Assembly (NCBI RefSeq): GCF_022179805.1 | Contig: NZ_BPUO01000018.1 | Span: 59,041 to 123,040, forward strand | Length of the DNA stretch: 64,000 nucleotides | Source of the DNA: Cupriavidus pauculus | Lineage (GTDB): Bacteria; Pseudomonadota; Gammaproteobacteria; Burkholderiales; Burkholderiaceae | Direction of reading: 5' to 3' | Part shown: positions 53,794 to 62,132 of the stretch, piece by piece | Position numbering within the stretch: position 1 is the stretch's first letter | How the letters are laid out: each line of letters opens with the position of its first letter | Position numbers and translations under genes: made by a program | The notes under the pieces: generated by a model | Seen by the model: the letters and a program-made list of their open reading frames with translations, nothing else | What the model was told of the DNA's origin: nothing | The model's database searches: none

Positions 53794-55668
53794 TCACTCG
53801 ACACCACCGAGATAGGCTTCCAGCACCGCCGGGTTCTTCTGCACGTCTTCCGGCTTGCCTTCGGCGATGCGCGTCCCGAACTCCATCACCACCAGGCGAT
53901 CGGTCAGGTTCATCACGAAGTCCATGTCGTGCTCCACCAGCAGCACGCTCATGCCCTCGCCCTTGAGCTTGCGTAGCAGTTCGGCCAGCGCCTGCTTTTC
54001 CTTGTAGCGCAGGCCGGCAGCCGGTTCATCGAGCAGCAGCAGCGCGGGGTCGCAGCACAACGCGCGCGCGATCTCCAGAATGCGCTGCTGGCCCAGTGCC
54101 AGGCTGCCCGCTTCCATGTACATCGAGTCGGCCAGTCCCACGCGTTCAAGCTGACGCCTCGCCTCGAACAGCAGCTTCTGTTCCTCCACGCGGTTCACGC
54201 GCAGGATGGCAGCGGACACCCCGCCTTGCGTACGGAAGTCGCCGCGCAGATGCGCGCCGATGGCCACGTTCTCCAGCACGGTCATCGTCGGCAGCAGATG
54301 CACGTGCTGGAACGTACGACCAACACCGCGCTTGACGATCTCGCGCGACGGCAGGCCCGAGATCACCTCGTCGCGATAGCGCACCTCACCGCGCGTCAGG
54401 GGCAGTACGCCGGTCACCAGGTTGAACGTGGTGGACTTGCCTGCGCCGTTCGGGCCGATCAGTCCGATGATCTCGCCGGCGCGCACCTGGAAGCTCACGT
54501 CGTTCACCGCCACCAGGCCACCAAACTGCTTGCGCGCCGCGCGCACGTCGAGAATCAGCTCGCCGGCCTCGGGCTTCTGCCGCACCGGCAGCGCGGGCGC
54601 CTGGTCAGGTGCAGCCACGGGCGGGCCCGACGGAAACAGCCGGCGCAGAAACGGCCACATGCCATCGCGCGCGTACTGCAGCAGCAGCACCAGCAGCACG
54701 CCAAACACGATGATCTCGAAATTGCCGGTGCTGCCCAGCAGCTTCGGCAGCAGGCCTTGCAACACGTCCTTGAGGATGGTGAGAATGCCCGCGCCCAGCA
54801 CGGCGCCCCACACATGCCCCACGCCACCGACCACGGCCATGAACAGGTACTCGATGCCGTAGTTGAGTCCGAACGGCGTGGGGTTCACGGCGCGCTGCAG
54901 GTGCGCGTACAGGAAGCCGGACACGCAGGCCAGCATCGCCGCCACGACGAAGATCACCACCTTCATCCAGGCGGTGTTCACGCCCATCGCCTCGGCCATC
55001 GTGCCGCCGCCCTTGAGCGCGCGGATGGCCCGACCGGGGCGCGAGTTGAGCAGGTTCTGCACGGCCAGCACGGCCAGCAGCACCACGGCCCAGATCAGGT
55101 AGAACATCGAGCGTCCCGACTGCAGCTCGATGCCGAAGAGCGACAGCACCGGAATGCCATTCAGGCCGTCGTACTTGCCCAGGAACTCGAGGTTGCCGAA
55201 CAGGTAGAACAACGACAGGCCCCACGCAATCGTCGCCAGCGGCAGGTAGTGCCCCGACATGCGCATCGTGATCAGTCCGATCACATACGCCGACGCCATC
55301 GTGATCACCAGCCCGACGATCAGCCCGAACCACGGCGACAGTCCGAACTGCGTGGTCAGGTAGGCCGTGCTGTACGCGCCCAGTCCCACGAACGCGGCCT
55401 GCCCGAACGACGTCATGCCGCCCACGCCCGTCAGCAGCACCAGGCCGATGGCCACGATGCTGTAGAGCCCGATGTAGTTGCCCAGCGTGATCCAGAACTC
55501 GGGCGTGGGCAGCACCGGCATCAGCGCCAGCACCACCACGAACGCCAGCGTCAGCACGCGGTTGCGCATGGCGCCGCGCGCCTGGGCCGCATGGCCCGCA
55601 TCTCCCGACGCCGGCGTGTGCTTCGCTTCCATGGTCTTCTCCAGCGGCTTGTCTGTCAGCATCGTCAT
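53794..55668 (-). CDS. LivM-LivG fusion: permease and ATPase of a LIV-type ABC transporter
   Basis: 624 residues in one frame. Residues about 35-345 are a LivM-type permease with multiple TM helices and the motifs GLVLLTGVGGMTSFGQAAFVGLGAY and LATIAWGLSLFYLFGN. A Pro/Ala-rich linker (SGPPVAAPDQAPALPVRQKPEAG, written in two halves) leads to a LivG-type ATPase from about residue 372: KQFGGLVAVNDVSF, GLIGPNGAGKSTTFNL, signature SLALGQQRILEIARAL, Walker B LLLLDEPAAGL, and LLVEHDMDFVM. Fusing permease and ATPase fixes their stoichiometry. livH precedes it by 3 bp and livF follows by 10 bp. Confidence 0.9.
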   Translation of the reverse strand: MTMLTDKPLEKTMEAKHTPASGDAGHAAQARGAMRNRVLTLAFVVVLALMPVLPTPEFWITLGNYIGLYSIVAIGLVLLTGVGGMTSFGQAAFVGLGAYSTAYLTTQFGLSPWFGLIVGLVITMASAYVIGLITMRMSGHYLPLATIAWGLSLFYLFGNLEFLGKYDGLNGIPVLSLFGIELQSGRSMFYLIWAVVLLAVLAVQNLLNSRPGRAIRALKGGGTMAEAMGVNTAWMKVVIFVVAAMLACVSGFLYAHLQRAVNPTPFGLNYGIEYLFMAVVGGVGHVWGAVLGAGILTILKDVLQGLLPKLLGSTGNFEIIVFGVLLVLLLQYARDGMWPFLRRLFPSGPPVAAPDQAPALPVRQKPEAGELILDVRAARKQFGGLVAVNDVSFQVRAGEIIGLIGPNGAGKSTTFNLVTGVLPLTRGEVRYRDEVISGLPSREIVKRGVGRTFQHVHLLPTMTVLENVAIGAHLRGDFRTQGGVSAAILRVNRVEEQKLLFEARRQLERVGLADSMYMEAGSLALGQQRILEIARALCCDPALLLLDEPAAGLRYKEKQALAELLRKLKGEGMSVLLVEHDMDFVMNLTDRLVVMEFGTRIAEGKPEDVQKNPAVLEAYLGGVE

Positions 55669-55671
55669 GGC

Positions 55672-56724
55672 TTATTCCTCTTCCTCGACGTGCTTGCTGG
55701 TCAGGGACCGCCACAGCAGCACCGGGATGATCAGCGTGAAGACGATGACCTCCTTGAACGCACTCGCCCAGAACGACGAATACGATTCGAGCAGCCCCAC
55801 CAGCAGCGCACCCAGCGCCGCCACCGGATAGCTGACCAGCCCGCCGACGATAGCGCCGACAAAGCCCTTGAGCCCCACCAGGAAGCCCGACTCGTAGTAG
55901 ACCGTGGTCAGCGGCGCAATCAGGACGCCGCACAGCGCGCCCATGGCCGCCGCCAGCGTGAACGACAGCCGGCCCGCCTGCGTGGTGCCGATGCCCACCA
56001 GGCGCGCGCCCAGCCGGTTCACGGCAGTGGCGCGCAGCGCCTTGCCCTGCAGCGTGCGCTCGAAATAGAAGTACAACGCAGCAATGAGTGCGCCCGACAC
56101 GGCCACCACCCACAGGCTCTGTCCAGATACGGTGAGGCTACCCACCTCGAAGCGCGCCTCCGAGAACGGATTCGTGCGCGAGCCTTCCGCGCCGAACATC
56201 ACCAGCCCCAGCCCCACCAGCGCGAAATGCACGCCCACTGACACGATCAGCAGCACCAGCGTGCTCGCTTCGGCCAGCGGCTGGTAGGCCAGCCGATACA
56301 GCATCGGCCCCAGCGGGATGATGATCAGCAGCGTGAGCGCCACCTGCACCAGCATCGGCAGCGGCGTGCCGCCGTACTGCTGCACCAGCACGTGCACCGC
56401 ACCCGGGAACAGCAGGTACTTGCCCGCCAGGATCAGGATGCGACGCGGCGCGGTAAGGCGCAGGTCGGGACTGCGCAGCACTGCCACGCCATCGTAGAGA
56501 AACGTCAGCACGCCCATGGCCAGCAGCAGCCACGTGGTTTGTGGCGCATGACCGGCCTGCATCGCGGCCAGCGTCAGCGCGCCGTAGGCCACGAACTCGC
56601 CCTGCGGGATGAAGATGACGCGCGTCACCGAGAACACCAGCACCAGTGCCAGTGCCAGCAGCGCGTAGATCGCGCCGGAGGTGATGCCGTCCTGCGCCAG
56701 AATGGCCGCAATCGAAAGGTCCAT
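55672..56724 (-). CDS. livH: LIV-type ABC permease LivH, first operon
   Basis: 350 residues, longer than the usual ~300. N-terminal DGITSGAIYALLALALVLVFSVTRV and later GALCGVLIAPLTTVYYE and GLKGFVGAIVGGLVSYPVAA are LivH landmarks. An extra region near residues 60-125 (FLYDGVAVLRSPDLRLTAPRR and following TM) separates the first TM helices and accounts for the length. Inner-membrane permease pairing with the LivM domain of the fusion. Confidence 0.9.
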   Translation of the reverse strand: MDLSIAAILAQDGITSGAIYALLALALVLVFSVTRVIFIPQGEFVAYGALTLAAMQAGHAPQTTWLLLAMGVLTFLYDGVAVLRSPDLRLTAPRRILILAGKYLLFPGAVHVLVQQYGGTPLPMLVQVALTLLIIIPLGPMLYRLAYQPLAEASTLVLLIVSVGVHFALVGLGLVMFGAEGSRTNPFSEARFEVGSLTVSGQSLWVVAVSGALIAALYFYFERTLQGKALRATAVNRLGARLVGIGTTQAGRLSFTLAAAMGALCGVLIAPLTTVYYESGFLVGLKGFVGAIVGGLVSYPVAALGALLVGLLESYSSFWASAFKEVIVFTLIIPVLLWRSLTSKHVEEEE

Positions 56725-56823
56725 TGTCTTCCCGTGTGATCCGTGTGATATGCGAAATCGCGCAGCCTCAGCTTAGAGACTGCGTTGCACGATGCCTAGA
56801 GGGTGGCGGGAAATCACCGAGGC

Positions 56824-56855
56824 GAAAAAAAGGGCGCATGGTTTGCCATGCGCCC
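56824..56855 (-). terminator. Intrinsic terminator inside the first LIV operon (between binding protein and permease)
   Basis: GGGCGCATGG (56832-56841), loop TTTG, CCATGCGCCC (56846-56855), followed on the minus strand by seven T. Lying between livK and livH, it should reduce permease expression relative to the binding protein. Confidence 0.92.
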
Positions 56856-56907
56856 CTCCTGCGATGCTGCCCTGCGTGCGTCCCCTGCCAGCCGGTCGTG
56901 TGCTGGC

Positions 56908-58056
56908 TTACTTTTGCAGCTTCCACTTGCCATCGACGATCTGCACCATCACGCGTGCGCGCTGGTCCATGCCGAGGTGGTCGGTGGGGGTCATGTTGAT
57001 GATGCCGTGCGAGACCGGCAGGTTCTTGGTCTGCTCCAGCGCATCGCGCAGTGCCTTGCGGAATTCCTTGGTGCCGGGCTGGCCCTTCTTGAGCGCTTCT
57101 GGAATCGCGTTCTGCAGCAGCAGGCCGGCGTCCCAGGCGTGACCGCCGAATGTCGATACCTGTCCGCCGAATGCCTTCTCGTAGGCGGCCTTGTACGTCA
57201 TGGCCGGCTTCTTCACCGGATTGCTGTCGGGCAGTTGCTCGGCCACCAGCAGCGGGCCGGCCGGCAGGAACGTGCCTTCGCAATCCTTGCCGCAGACGCG
57301 CAGGAAGTCGGGGTTGGCCACGCCGTGCGTCTGGTAGATCTTGCCCTTGTAGCCGCGTTCCTTGAGCGCCTTGACGGGCAGCGCCGCGGGCGTACCCGAG
57401 CCGGCGATCAGCACGGCATCGGCGTTGGCACCCATCATCTTGAGCACCTGGCCCGTCACCGAGTTGTCAGTGCGTGCAAAGCGTTCGTTGGCCACCACCT
57501 TGATCTTGCGCATTTCCGCCACCTTGGCGAATTCCTGCGCCCAGCTATCGCCGTAGGCATCCGCAAAGCCGATGAACGCCACCGTCTTCACGTTGTTGTT
57601 GGTCATGTGCTCGGCCAGCGCCGTAGCCATGTGCGAGTCGTTCTGCGGCGTCTTGAAGACCCACGTGCGCTTGGCATCCATCGGCTCGATGATGCGGGCC
57701 GAGGCGGCCATCGAGATCATCGGCGTTTCGCTCTCCGCCGCCACATCCACCATAGCCAGCGAATTCGGCGTGACGGTGGAACCCACCACCACATCAACCT
57801 TGTCTTCGCTGATCAGCTTGCGCGTGTTCTTGACGGCCGTGGTCGTATCGGTGGCATCGTCGAGCACGATGTACTCGATCTTCTTGCCAGCGATTTCCTT
57901 GGGCAGCAGCGTGAAGGTGTTCTTCTCGGGAATGCCCAGCGATGCGGCCGGCCCCGTGGCCGAAACCGTGACCCCAACCTTTACCTGGGCGCTGGCCGTA
58001 CCTGCGAACAGGCTGGCGGCGGCAAGCGCCAGCAGGCTGGCGCGCTTGAACGTCAT
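56908..58056 (-). CDS. livK: LIV-type ABC substrate-binding protein, first operon
   Basis: 382 residues. The signal peptide is MTFKRASLLALAAASLFAGTASAQ. The mature part is VKVGVTVSATGPAASLGIPEKNTFTLLP, with VVVGSTVTPNSLAMVDVAAESETPMISMAAS. This sub-family (ASLGIPEKN) is common in aromatic- and organic-acid-linked LIV systems in Burkholderiales; the ligand is unknown. GGAG 7 nt before the ATG at 58056 supports the start. It begins the operon and is flanked by a leader terminator upstream and another terminator downstream. Confidence 0.92.
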   Translation of the reverse strand: MTFKRASLLALAAASLFAGTASAQVKVGVTVSATGPAASLGIPEKNTFTLLPKEIAGKKIEYIVLDDATDTTTAVKNTRKLISEDKVDVVVGSTVTPNSLAMVDVAAESETPMISMAASARIIEPMDAKRTWVFKTPQNDSHMATALAEHMTNNNVKTVAFIGFADAYGDSWAQEFAKVAEMRKIKVVANERFARTDNSVTGQVLKMMGANADAVLIAGSGTPAALPVKALKERGYKGKIYQTHGVANPDFLRVCGKDCEGTFLPAGPLLVAEQLPDSNPVKKPAMTYKAAYEKAFGGQVSTFGGHAWDAGLLLQNAIPEALKKGQPGTKEFRKALRDALEQTKNLPVSHGIINMTPTDHLGMDQRARVMVQIVDGKWKLQK

Positions 58057-58076
58057 GGCTTGTCTCCTTCGGTTCC

Positions 58077-58120
58077 AAAAACGGAAAAAGGCACCCGCCG
58101 GCTTCCGGCCGGCGGATGCC
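58077..58120 (-). terminator. Intrinsic terminator in the livK leader (attenuator candidate)
   Basis: A 13-position stem with one mismatch (58090-58102 with 58108-58120, loop TTCCG), followed on the minus strand by TTTTT-CCG-TTTTT. Its T tract ends 20 nt before the livK start and overlaps no promoter space. It either ends the TSUP transcript or attenuates liv transcription. Confidence 0.75.
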
Positions 58121-58252
58121 TTCAGTTTTTTTGTGGCCCACTCTGGCAGGCTCTTTGGCGGATGCAACGCTGGCATCCGATCTCAACCGGGAACATCGAA
58201 GTTCGTCCCGTTTTTTCCCGTCCTGCGCCATTACCCCCGGATTGCGCAGTTT

Positions 58253-58281
58253 GCATTCGCCGACCGCTCGGTCGGGAATGC
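58253..58281. repeat. Extended palindrome in the livK upstream region
   Basis: GCATTC (58253-58258) and GAATGC (58276-58281) enclose CCGACCG-CT-CGGTCGG (58260-58275). It may be a protein-binding operator or a leader hairpin; no T run follows. Confidence 0.55.
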
Positions 58282-58367
58282 GAATCGAGTCTAACACAGC
58301 GGTATGGCGCGAAAAGGCGGGATTAACCCGCAGCGGCATGGGTGCAACAGTCGCGGGTCGGCGGTAG

Positions 58368-59126
58368 TTACCGCACGAACGCGTCGTAGGCGGTCTTCAC
58401 GATCAGCGCGCTGACCACCGCGATGAACACCTTGCGCACGAAGCGGCTGCCGTGGCGCAGCGCCAGCTTGCTGCCCACCTGGCTGCCCGCCACGTTGGCC
58501 ACGGCCATCACGATGCCCAGTTGCCACCAGACGTGGCCCTTCGATGCCAGCAGTAGCAGCGCCGCAAGATTGGTGGCCAGGTTCACCACCTTGGCCGACG
58601 TCGACGCGTGCAGGAAGTCGTAGCCGAACACGCGTACGAACACGATCATCAGGAAGCTGCCCGTACCGGGCCCGAACACGCCGTCGTAGAAACCGATGGC
58701 GGCGCCGGCCAGCAGCGCGGCCAGGCGCTCGCGCCGCCCCGACAGCGCCGGCGCGTGCTCGGTGCCCAGGTCCTTCTTTGCCACCGTATAGGCCAGCAGC
58801 ACCAGCAGCACGAACGGCAGCGCCTTGCGCAGCGGCTCGGCCGGAATCATCGTGAGGGTCCACGCCCCGGCCATCGAGAAGACGAATGCGGCCACCGTGG
58901 CCGGCCCCGTGGCACCCCAGTAGATGCGTACCTTGCGCGCATACCGGAACGCGGCGTTCGACGTGCCGGCCAGCGACGCCACTTTGGTGGTGCCAATCAG
59001 CGTGGCGGGCGACATATTGGGATAAGTCGAGAAGAGCGCGGGCACCTGCACCAGCCCGCCTCCACCCGCCACGGCGTCGATCATGCCGGCCAGGAAGGCG
59101 GCGGCAGCCAGAAAAACGAACTCCAT
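58368..59126 (-). CDS. TSUP-family (TauE/SafE) membrane permease, YfcA-like
   Basis: 252 residues, seven to eight TM helices. The family motif AGMIDAVAGGGGLVQVPALF is at the N-terminus, TLIGTTKVASLAGTSNA follows, and the second repeat has GFYDGVFGPGTGSFLMI. TSUP proteins move sulfur-containing or organic anions such as sulfite or sulfoacetate; the substrate here is not known. It lies between two LIV operons on the same strand, 58 bp after the next gene upstream. Confidence 0.92.
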   Translation of the reverse strand: MEFVFLAAAAFLAGMIDAVAGGGGLVQVPALFSTYPNMSPATLIGTTKVASLAGTSNAAFRYARKVRIYWGATGPATVAAFVFSMAGAWTLTMIPAEPLRKALPFVLLVLLAYTVAKKDLGTEHAPALSGRRERLAALLAGAAIGFYDGVFGPGTGSFLMIVFVRVFGYDFLHASTSAKVVNLATNLAALLLLASKGHVWWQLGIVMAVANVAGSQVGSKLALRHGSRFVRKVFIAVVSALIVKTAYDAFVR

Positions 59127-59184
59127 CGATGGACCCAGCAGAAGAATCGGAAAAAGGCTTCAGGAATAGTGCGAAAGGGCCTGG

Positions 59185-59697
59185 TCAGCCGAGCCGCTTG
59201 GGCGTCGGCACCAGGCTGCGCAGCCACAGGCCGTCGGTGTCGCGCCGGAAGCCCGCAGGCGCCCGCGTGGCGTCGGCCACCAGCCCCGGGGCCAGGCGGA
59301 TATGGCGAATGCCGTGCGCGCGGCACCAGTCGGCCAGCATCTGGCAGCACGCGTCTAGCCAGGGCGCGCCATCGCCGGCCGGTGCCCACCATTCGGCCAC
59401 CATCGCCACGCGTCCGCCCAGTGACAGGCTGTGGACCAGCGTGACCGGCAGCAGGCAGGCCGGCTCGACCTCAGGCGCCGCGTCGCGCACCTGATCGGTG
59501 CATCCGATCAGGCAGATGCCATGGCCGCCCTGCTCCAGCAAGGCGTCAAGCGACAGCCGCCGGGCGCGGGCCTCGGGTACCGGCAGCGGCGCGCGTGCGT
59601 TCAGCCAGACTTCGATGGCGGGGCCATTGGCGCTGGTGCAGGCGCGTACCAGATACTGCGCTTCTGCGTGATCGGGGGGATGGGATGGGGTGGACAT
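59185..59697 (-). CDS. Small hypothetical protein, possibly GNAT-related
   Basis: About 170 residues, no signal or TM segment. The N-terminal half contains RARRLSLDALLEQGGHGICLIG. The C-terminal half, with CQMLADWCRAHGIRHIRLAPG and GFRRDTDGLWLRSLVP, resembles the closing helix-strand of GNAT acetyltransferases, but the acetyl-CoA-binding Q/RxxGxG/A loop is not seen, so any such activity is doubtful. The start is uncertain (ATG at 59697 or 59724); neither has a clear Shine-Dalgarno. Confidence 0.6.
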   Translation of the reverse strand: MSTPSHPPDHAEAQYLVRACTSANGPAIEVWLNARAPLPVPEARARRLSLDALLEQGGHGICLIGCTDQVRDAAPEVEPACLLPVTLVHSLSLGGRVAMVAEWWAPAGDGAPWLDACCQMLADWCRAHGIRHIRLAPGLVADATRAPAGFRRDTDGLWLRSLVPTPKRLG

Positions 59698-59824
59698 GAC
59701 GAGCCAGGAAAAGCAGCCCGGCATTGTCGCATGGGGCCTGGCGGGGGTTCATGCCGAAGATGGATGGTGCGGCACCTGGATCAACCGGGGGTGCCGAAAG
59801 CTGCCCGAAACGGGCGCTGGAAAT

Positions 59825-59860
59825 GAAAAAGGCGTTGCTGGGGATCACCCGGCAACGCCT
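59825..59860 (-). terminator. Intrinsic terminator of the second LIV operon (after livM)
   Basis: AGGCGTTGC (59830-59838) pairs with GCAACGCCT (59852-59860); on the minus strand it is followed by TTTT. It lies about 185 bp past the livM stop and just upstream of the small hypothetical gene. Confidence 0.85.
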
Positions 59861-60043
59861 CTTTATCGTATTGGCTGCTGCTACCCGACACCGGGTGCGC
59901 GCCTGTCGTCTCCTCGCTTCCGCCTCCAAGTAACCTGCGAAAACCGTATATGCAATGTAACGAACCGGTGCGTATGAAACAAGTCAGCAATAACCCTAGC
60001 CCCAAAATCGGGCATGTCGACCCGCCTTCACGCGGGCGGCCGG

Positions 60044-61087
60044 TTACTTCCCGCCAGACTTCCGGGTGGTCAGCGCAATCAGCTCGCCCATGATGCCACG
60101 GCGGAAGGTCAGCACGCAGATCACGAAGATCACGCCGGTCACCATCGTCACGGACTCGCCCAGCGCATTGAACCAGCCGATGCCGGTCAGGTTGGCCAGG
60201 AACGTGCCGATGTCGCCAAGCTTGTTTTCCAGCGCCACCACCACGAATGCGCCGACGATCGGGCCCGACAGCGTACCCAGGCCGCCCACCAGCGTCATCA
60301 GGATCACCGAGCCCGACATCGACCAGTGCACGTCGGTCAGCGTGCCAAAGCCCAGCACCAGCGCCTTGATCGATCCAGCCAGGCCCGACAGCGCCGCCGA
60401 GATCACGAAGGCCAGCAGCTTGAAGCGGTCGACGTCGTAGCCCAGCGAGATGGCGCGCGGTTCGTTCTCGCGGATCGCCTTCAGGATCTGGCCAAACGGC
60501 GAATGCACGGTACGCACGATCAGCGCGAAGGCGGCCACGATGATGACCAGCGCCACGTAGTAGAGCGTCGTGTCGCTGGACAGCGACAGCACGCCGAACA
60601 GCTTGCCGCGCGGAATGCCCTGCAACCCGTCCTCGCCGCCGGTGAACGGCGCCTGCAGGCAGAAGAAGAACAGCATCTGCGCCAGCGCAAGCGTGATCAT
60701 CGAGAAGTAGATGCCCTGCCGGCGGATGGCCAGCGAGCCCACCACGTAGCCGATCAGCGCGCCGGACAGCGTGCCGAACAGCAGCCCCAGCTCCGGCGTC
60801 ACGCCCCACACCTTCATCGCATGCCCGGCCGCGTAGCCGGCGCCGCCGAAGAAGGCAGCGTGGCCGAACGACAGCAGGCCCGTGAACCCGATCAGCAGGT
60901 TGAAGGCACACGCGAACAGCGCGAAGCACAGCACCTTGAGCACGAACACCGGATATGCGCCGGCCATCGGCGCCACGATCAGGCCCAGCAGCAGCAGGCC
61001 ATACAGCACTTTCTTTTGCACAGCCGTTCCTTCCTTGAAGCCCTTGGCCTCCACCGCCACGGCGGTTTGTCCCGTCGGTCCGCTCAT
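60044..61087 (-). CDS. livM: LIV-type ABC permease LivM, second operon
   Basis: 347 residues. LivM landmarks are FNLLIGFTGLLSFGHAAFFGGAGYAAGH, TLALAQMLFFFC and MTLVGGLGTLSGPIVGAF. It is an unfused permease, unlike the LivM-LivG protein of the first operon. The ATG shares one base with the livH stop (TAATG), so translation is coupled. Confidence 0.93.
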   Translation of the reverse strand: MSGPTGQTAVAVEAKGFKEGTAVQKKVLYGLLLLGLIVAPMAGAYPVFVLKVLCFALFACAFNLLIGFTGLLSFGHAAFFGGAGYAAGHAMKVWGVTPELGLLFGTLSGALIGYVVGSLAIRRQGIYFSMITLALAQMLFFFCLQAPFTGGEDGLQGIPRGKLFGVLSLSSDTTLYYVALVIIVAAFALIVRTVHSPFGQILKAIRENEPRAISLGYDVDRFKLLAFVISAALSGLAGSIKALVLGFGTLTDVHWSMSGSVILMTLVGGLGTLSGPIVGAFVVVALENKLGDIGTFLANLTGIGWFNALGESVTMVTGVIFVICVLTFRRGIMGELIALTTRKSGGK

Positions 61088-61971
61088 TACTTTTCCCTCC
61101 CGAACAGCCCGGCCGGGCGCAGCAGCAACACGATCACCATGATGAAGAACACCACGGTCGACGATGCTTCAGGGTAGAACACCTTGGTCAGGCCTTCGAC
61201 CACACCAAGCCCCAGGCCCGTGAGAATCGATCCCATGATCGACCCCATGCCGCCAATCACCACCACGGCGAACACGATGATGATCAGGTTCTGGCCCATC
61301 AGCGGCGACACCTGGATCACCGGCGCCGCCAGCACGCCGGCAAACGCCGCCAGCGCCACACCGAAGCCGTAGGTCAGCGTCACCATCAGCGGCACATTGA
61401 CCCCGAAGGCTTCCACCATCTTGGGGTTCTCGGTGCCGGCACGCAGGTACGCGCCCAGCTTGGTCTTCTCGATCACGAACCACGTGGCCAGGCACACCAC
61501 CACCGAAGCTGCCACGACCCATGCGCGATAGTTCGGCAGGATCATGAAGCCCAGGTCAGTGGCACCCTGCAGCGCGTCGGGTGGCGAATACGGCAGGCCG
61601 GACACGCCGTAGATCGAGCGCAGCACGCCCTCGATCACCAGCGTGATGCCCAGCGTCAGCAGCAGGCCATAGATGTGGTCGAGCTTGTAGATCCAGCGCA
61701 GCATCGTCTTCTCGATGATCACGCCGATCACGCCCACCAGGAGGGGCGACAGCGCGAGCATCACCCAGTAATTGAGTCCGGCGTACTCCATGCCCGCCCA
61801 GGCCAGCACGGCCCCGAGCATGAACAGTGCACCGTGCGCGAAGTTGATCACGTTGAGCAGGCCGAAGATCACGGCCAGCCCCAGGCTCAGCATTGCGTAG
61901 AAAGCGCCATTGACCAGCCCAAGCAGAAGCTGGGACAGCATGGCGGGTAGCGGAATTCCAAAGATGTCCAT
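61087..61971 (-). CDS. livH: LIV-type ABC permease LivH, second operon
   Basis: 294 residues, normal LivH length. Motifs: LVNGAFYAMLSLGLAVIFGLLNVINFAHGALFMLG, FGVALAAFAGVLAAPVIQVSP and VVIGGMGSIMGSILTGLGLG. It pairs with LivM (1-base overlap). It starts 24 bp after the REP-like element that separates it from the binding-protein gene. Confidence 0.94.
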   Translation of the reverse strand: MDIFGIPLPAMLSQLLLGLVNGAFYAMLSLGLAVIFGLLNVINFAHGALFMLGAVLAWAGMEYAGLNYWVMLALSPLLVGVIGVIIEKTMLRWIYKLDHIYGLLLTLGITLVIEGVLRSIYGVSGLPYSPPDALQGATDLGFMILPNYRAWVVAASVVVCLATWFVIEKTKLGAYLRAGTENPKMVEAFGVNVPLMVTLTYGFGVALAAFAGVLAAPVIQVSPLMGQNLIIIVFAVVVIGGMGSIMGSILTGLGLGVVEGLTKVFYPEASSTVVFFIMVIVLLLRPAGLFGREK

Positions 61972-61994
61972 GGGCGTCGATTGCCTATCTGTTC

Positions 61995-62118
61995 CTCCCC
62001 TCTCCCACTAGTGGGAGAGGGGTCGGGGGAAAGGGCCAGCGCTGCAAACTGGCATCAACGCAACTTGACGCGCCAGCCCTCTCCCCCTGCCCCTCTCCCG
62101 CACAGCGGGAGAGGGGAG
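61995..62118. repeat. Two-hairpin palindromic repeat (REP/BIME-like), copy C, inside the second LIV operon
   Basis: The first hairpin is a perfect 26-bp palindrome (61997-62022) with arm CCCCTCTCCCACT. The second is CCCCTCTCCCGC (62090-62101), ACA, GCGGGAGAGGGG (62105-62116). The terminal hairpins match copies A and B; the core is more diverged. It lies between the livK stop (62133) and the livH start (61971). Confidence 0.88.
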
Positions 62119-62132
62119 CCAAACAACACGCC

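Larger units (their letters stand above)
58057..58367. other. Leader/intergenic region between the TSUP gene and livK
   Basis: 311 bp with no gene. It contains two strong hairpins on the minus strand: an extended palindrome at 58253-58281 and an intrinsic terminator at 58077-58120 that ends only about 20 nt before livK. The liv promoter must lie upstream of that terminator. Confidence 0.6.

Noticed and set aside
54226..56241. Plus-strand open frame opposite the first LIV operon
   Set aside because: Same reasoning: shadow of conserved liv genes with repetitive His/Gln/Arg sequence and no domain.
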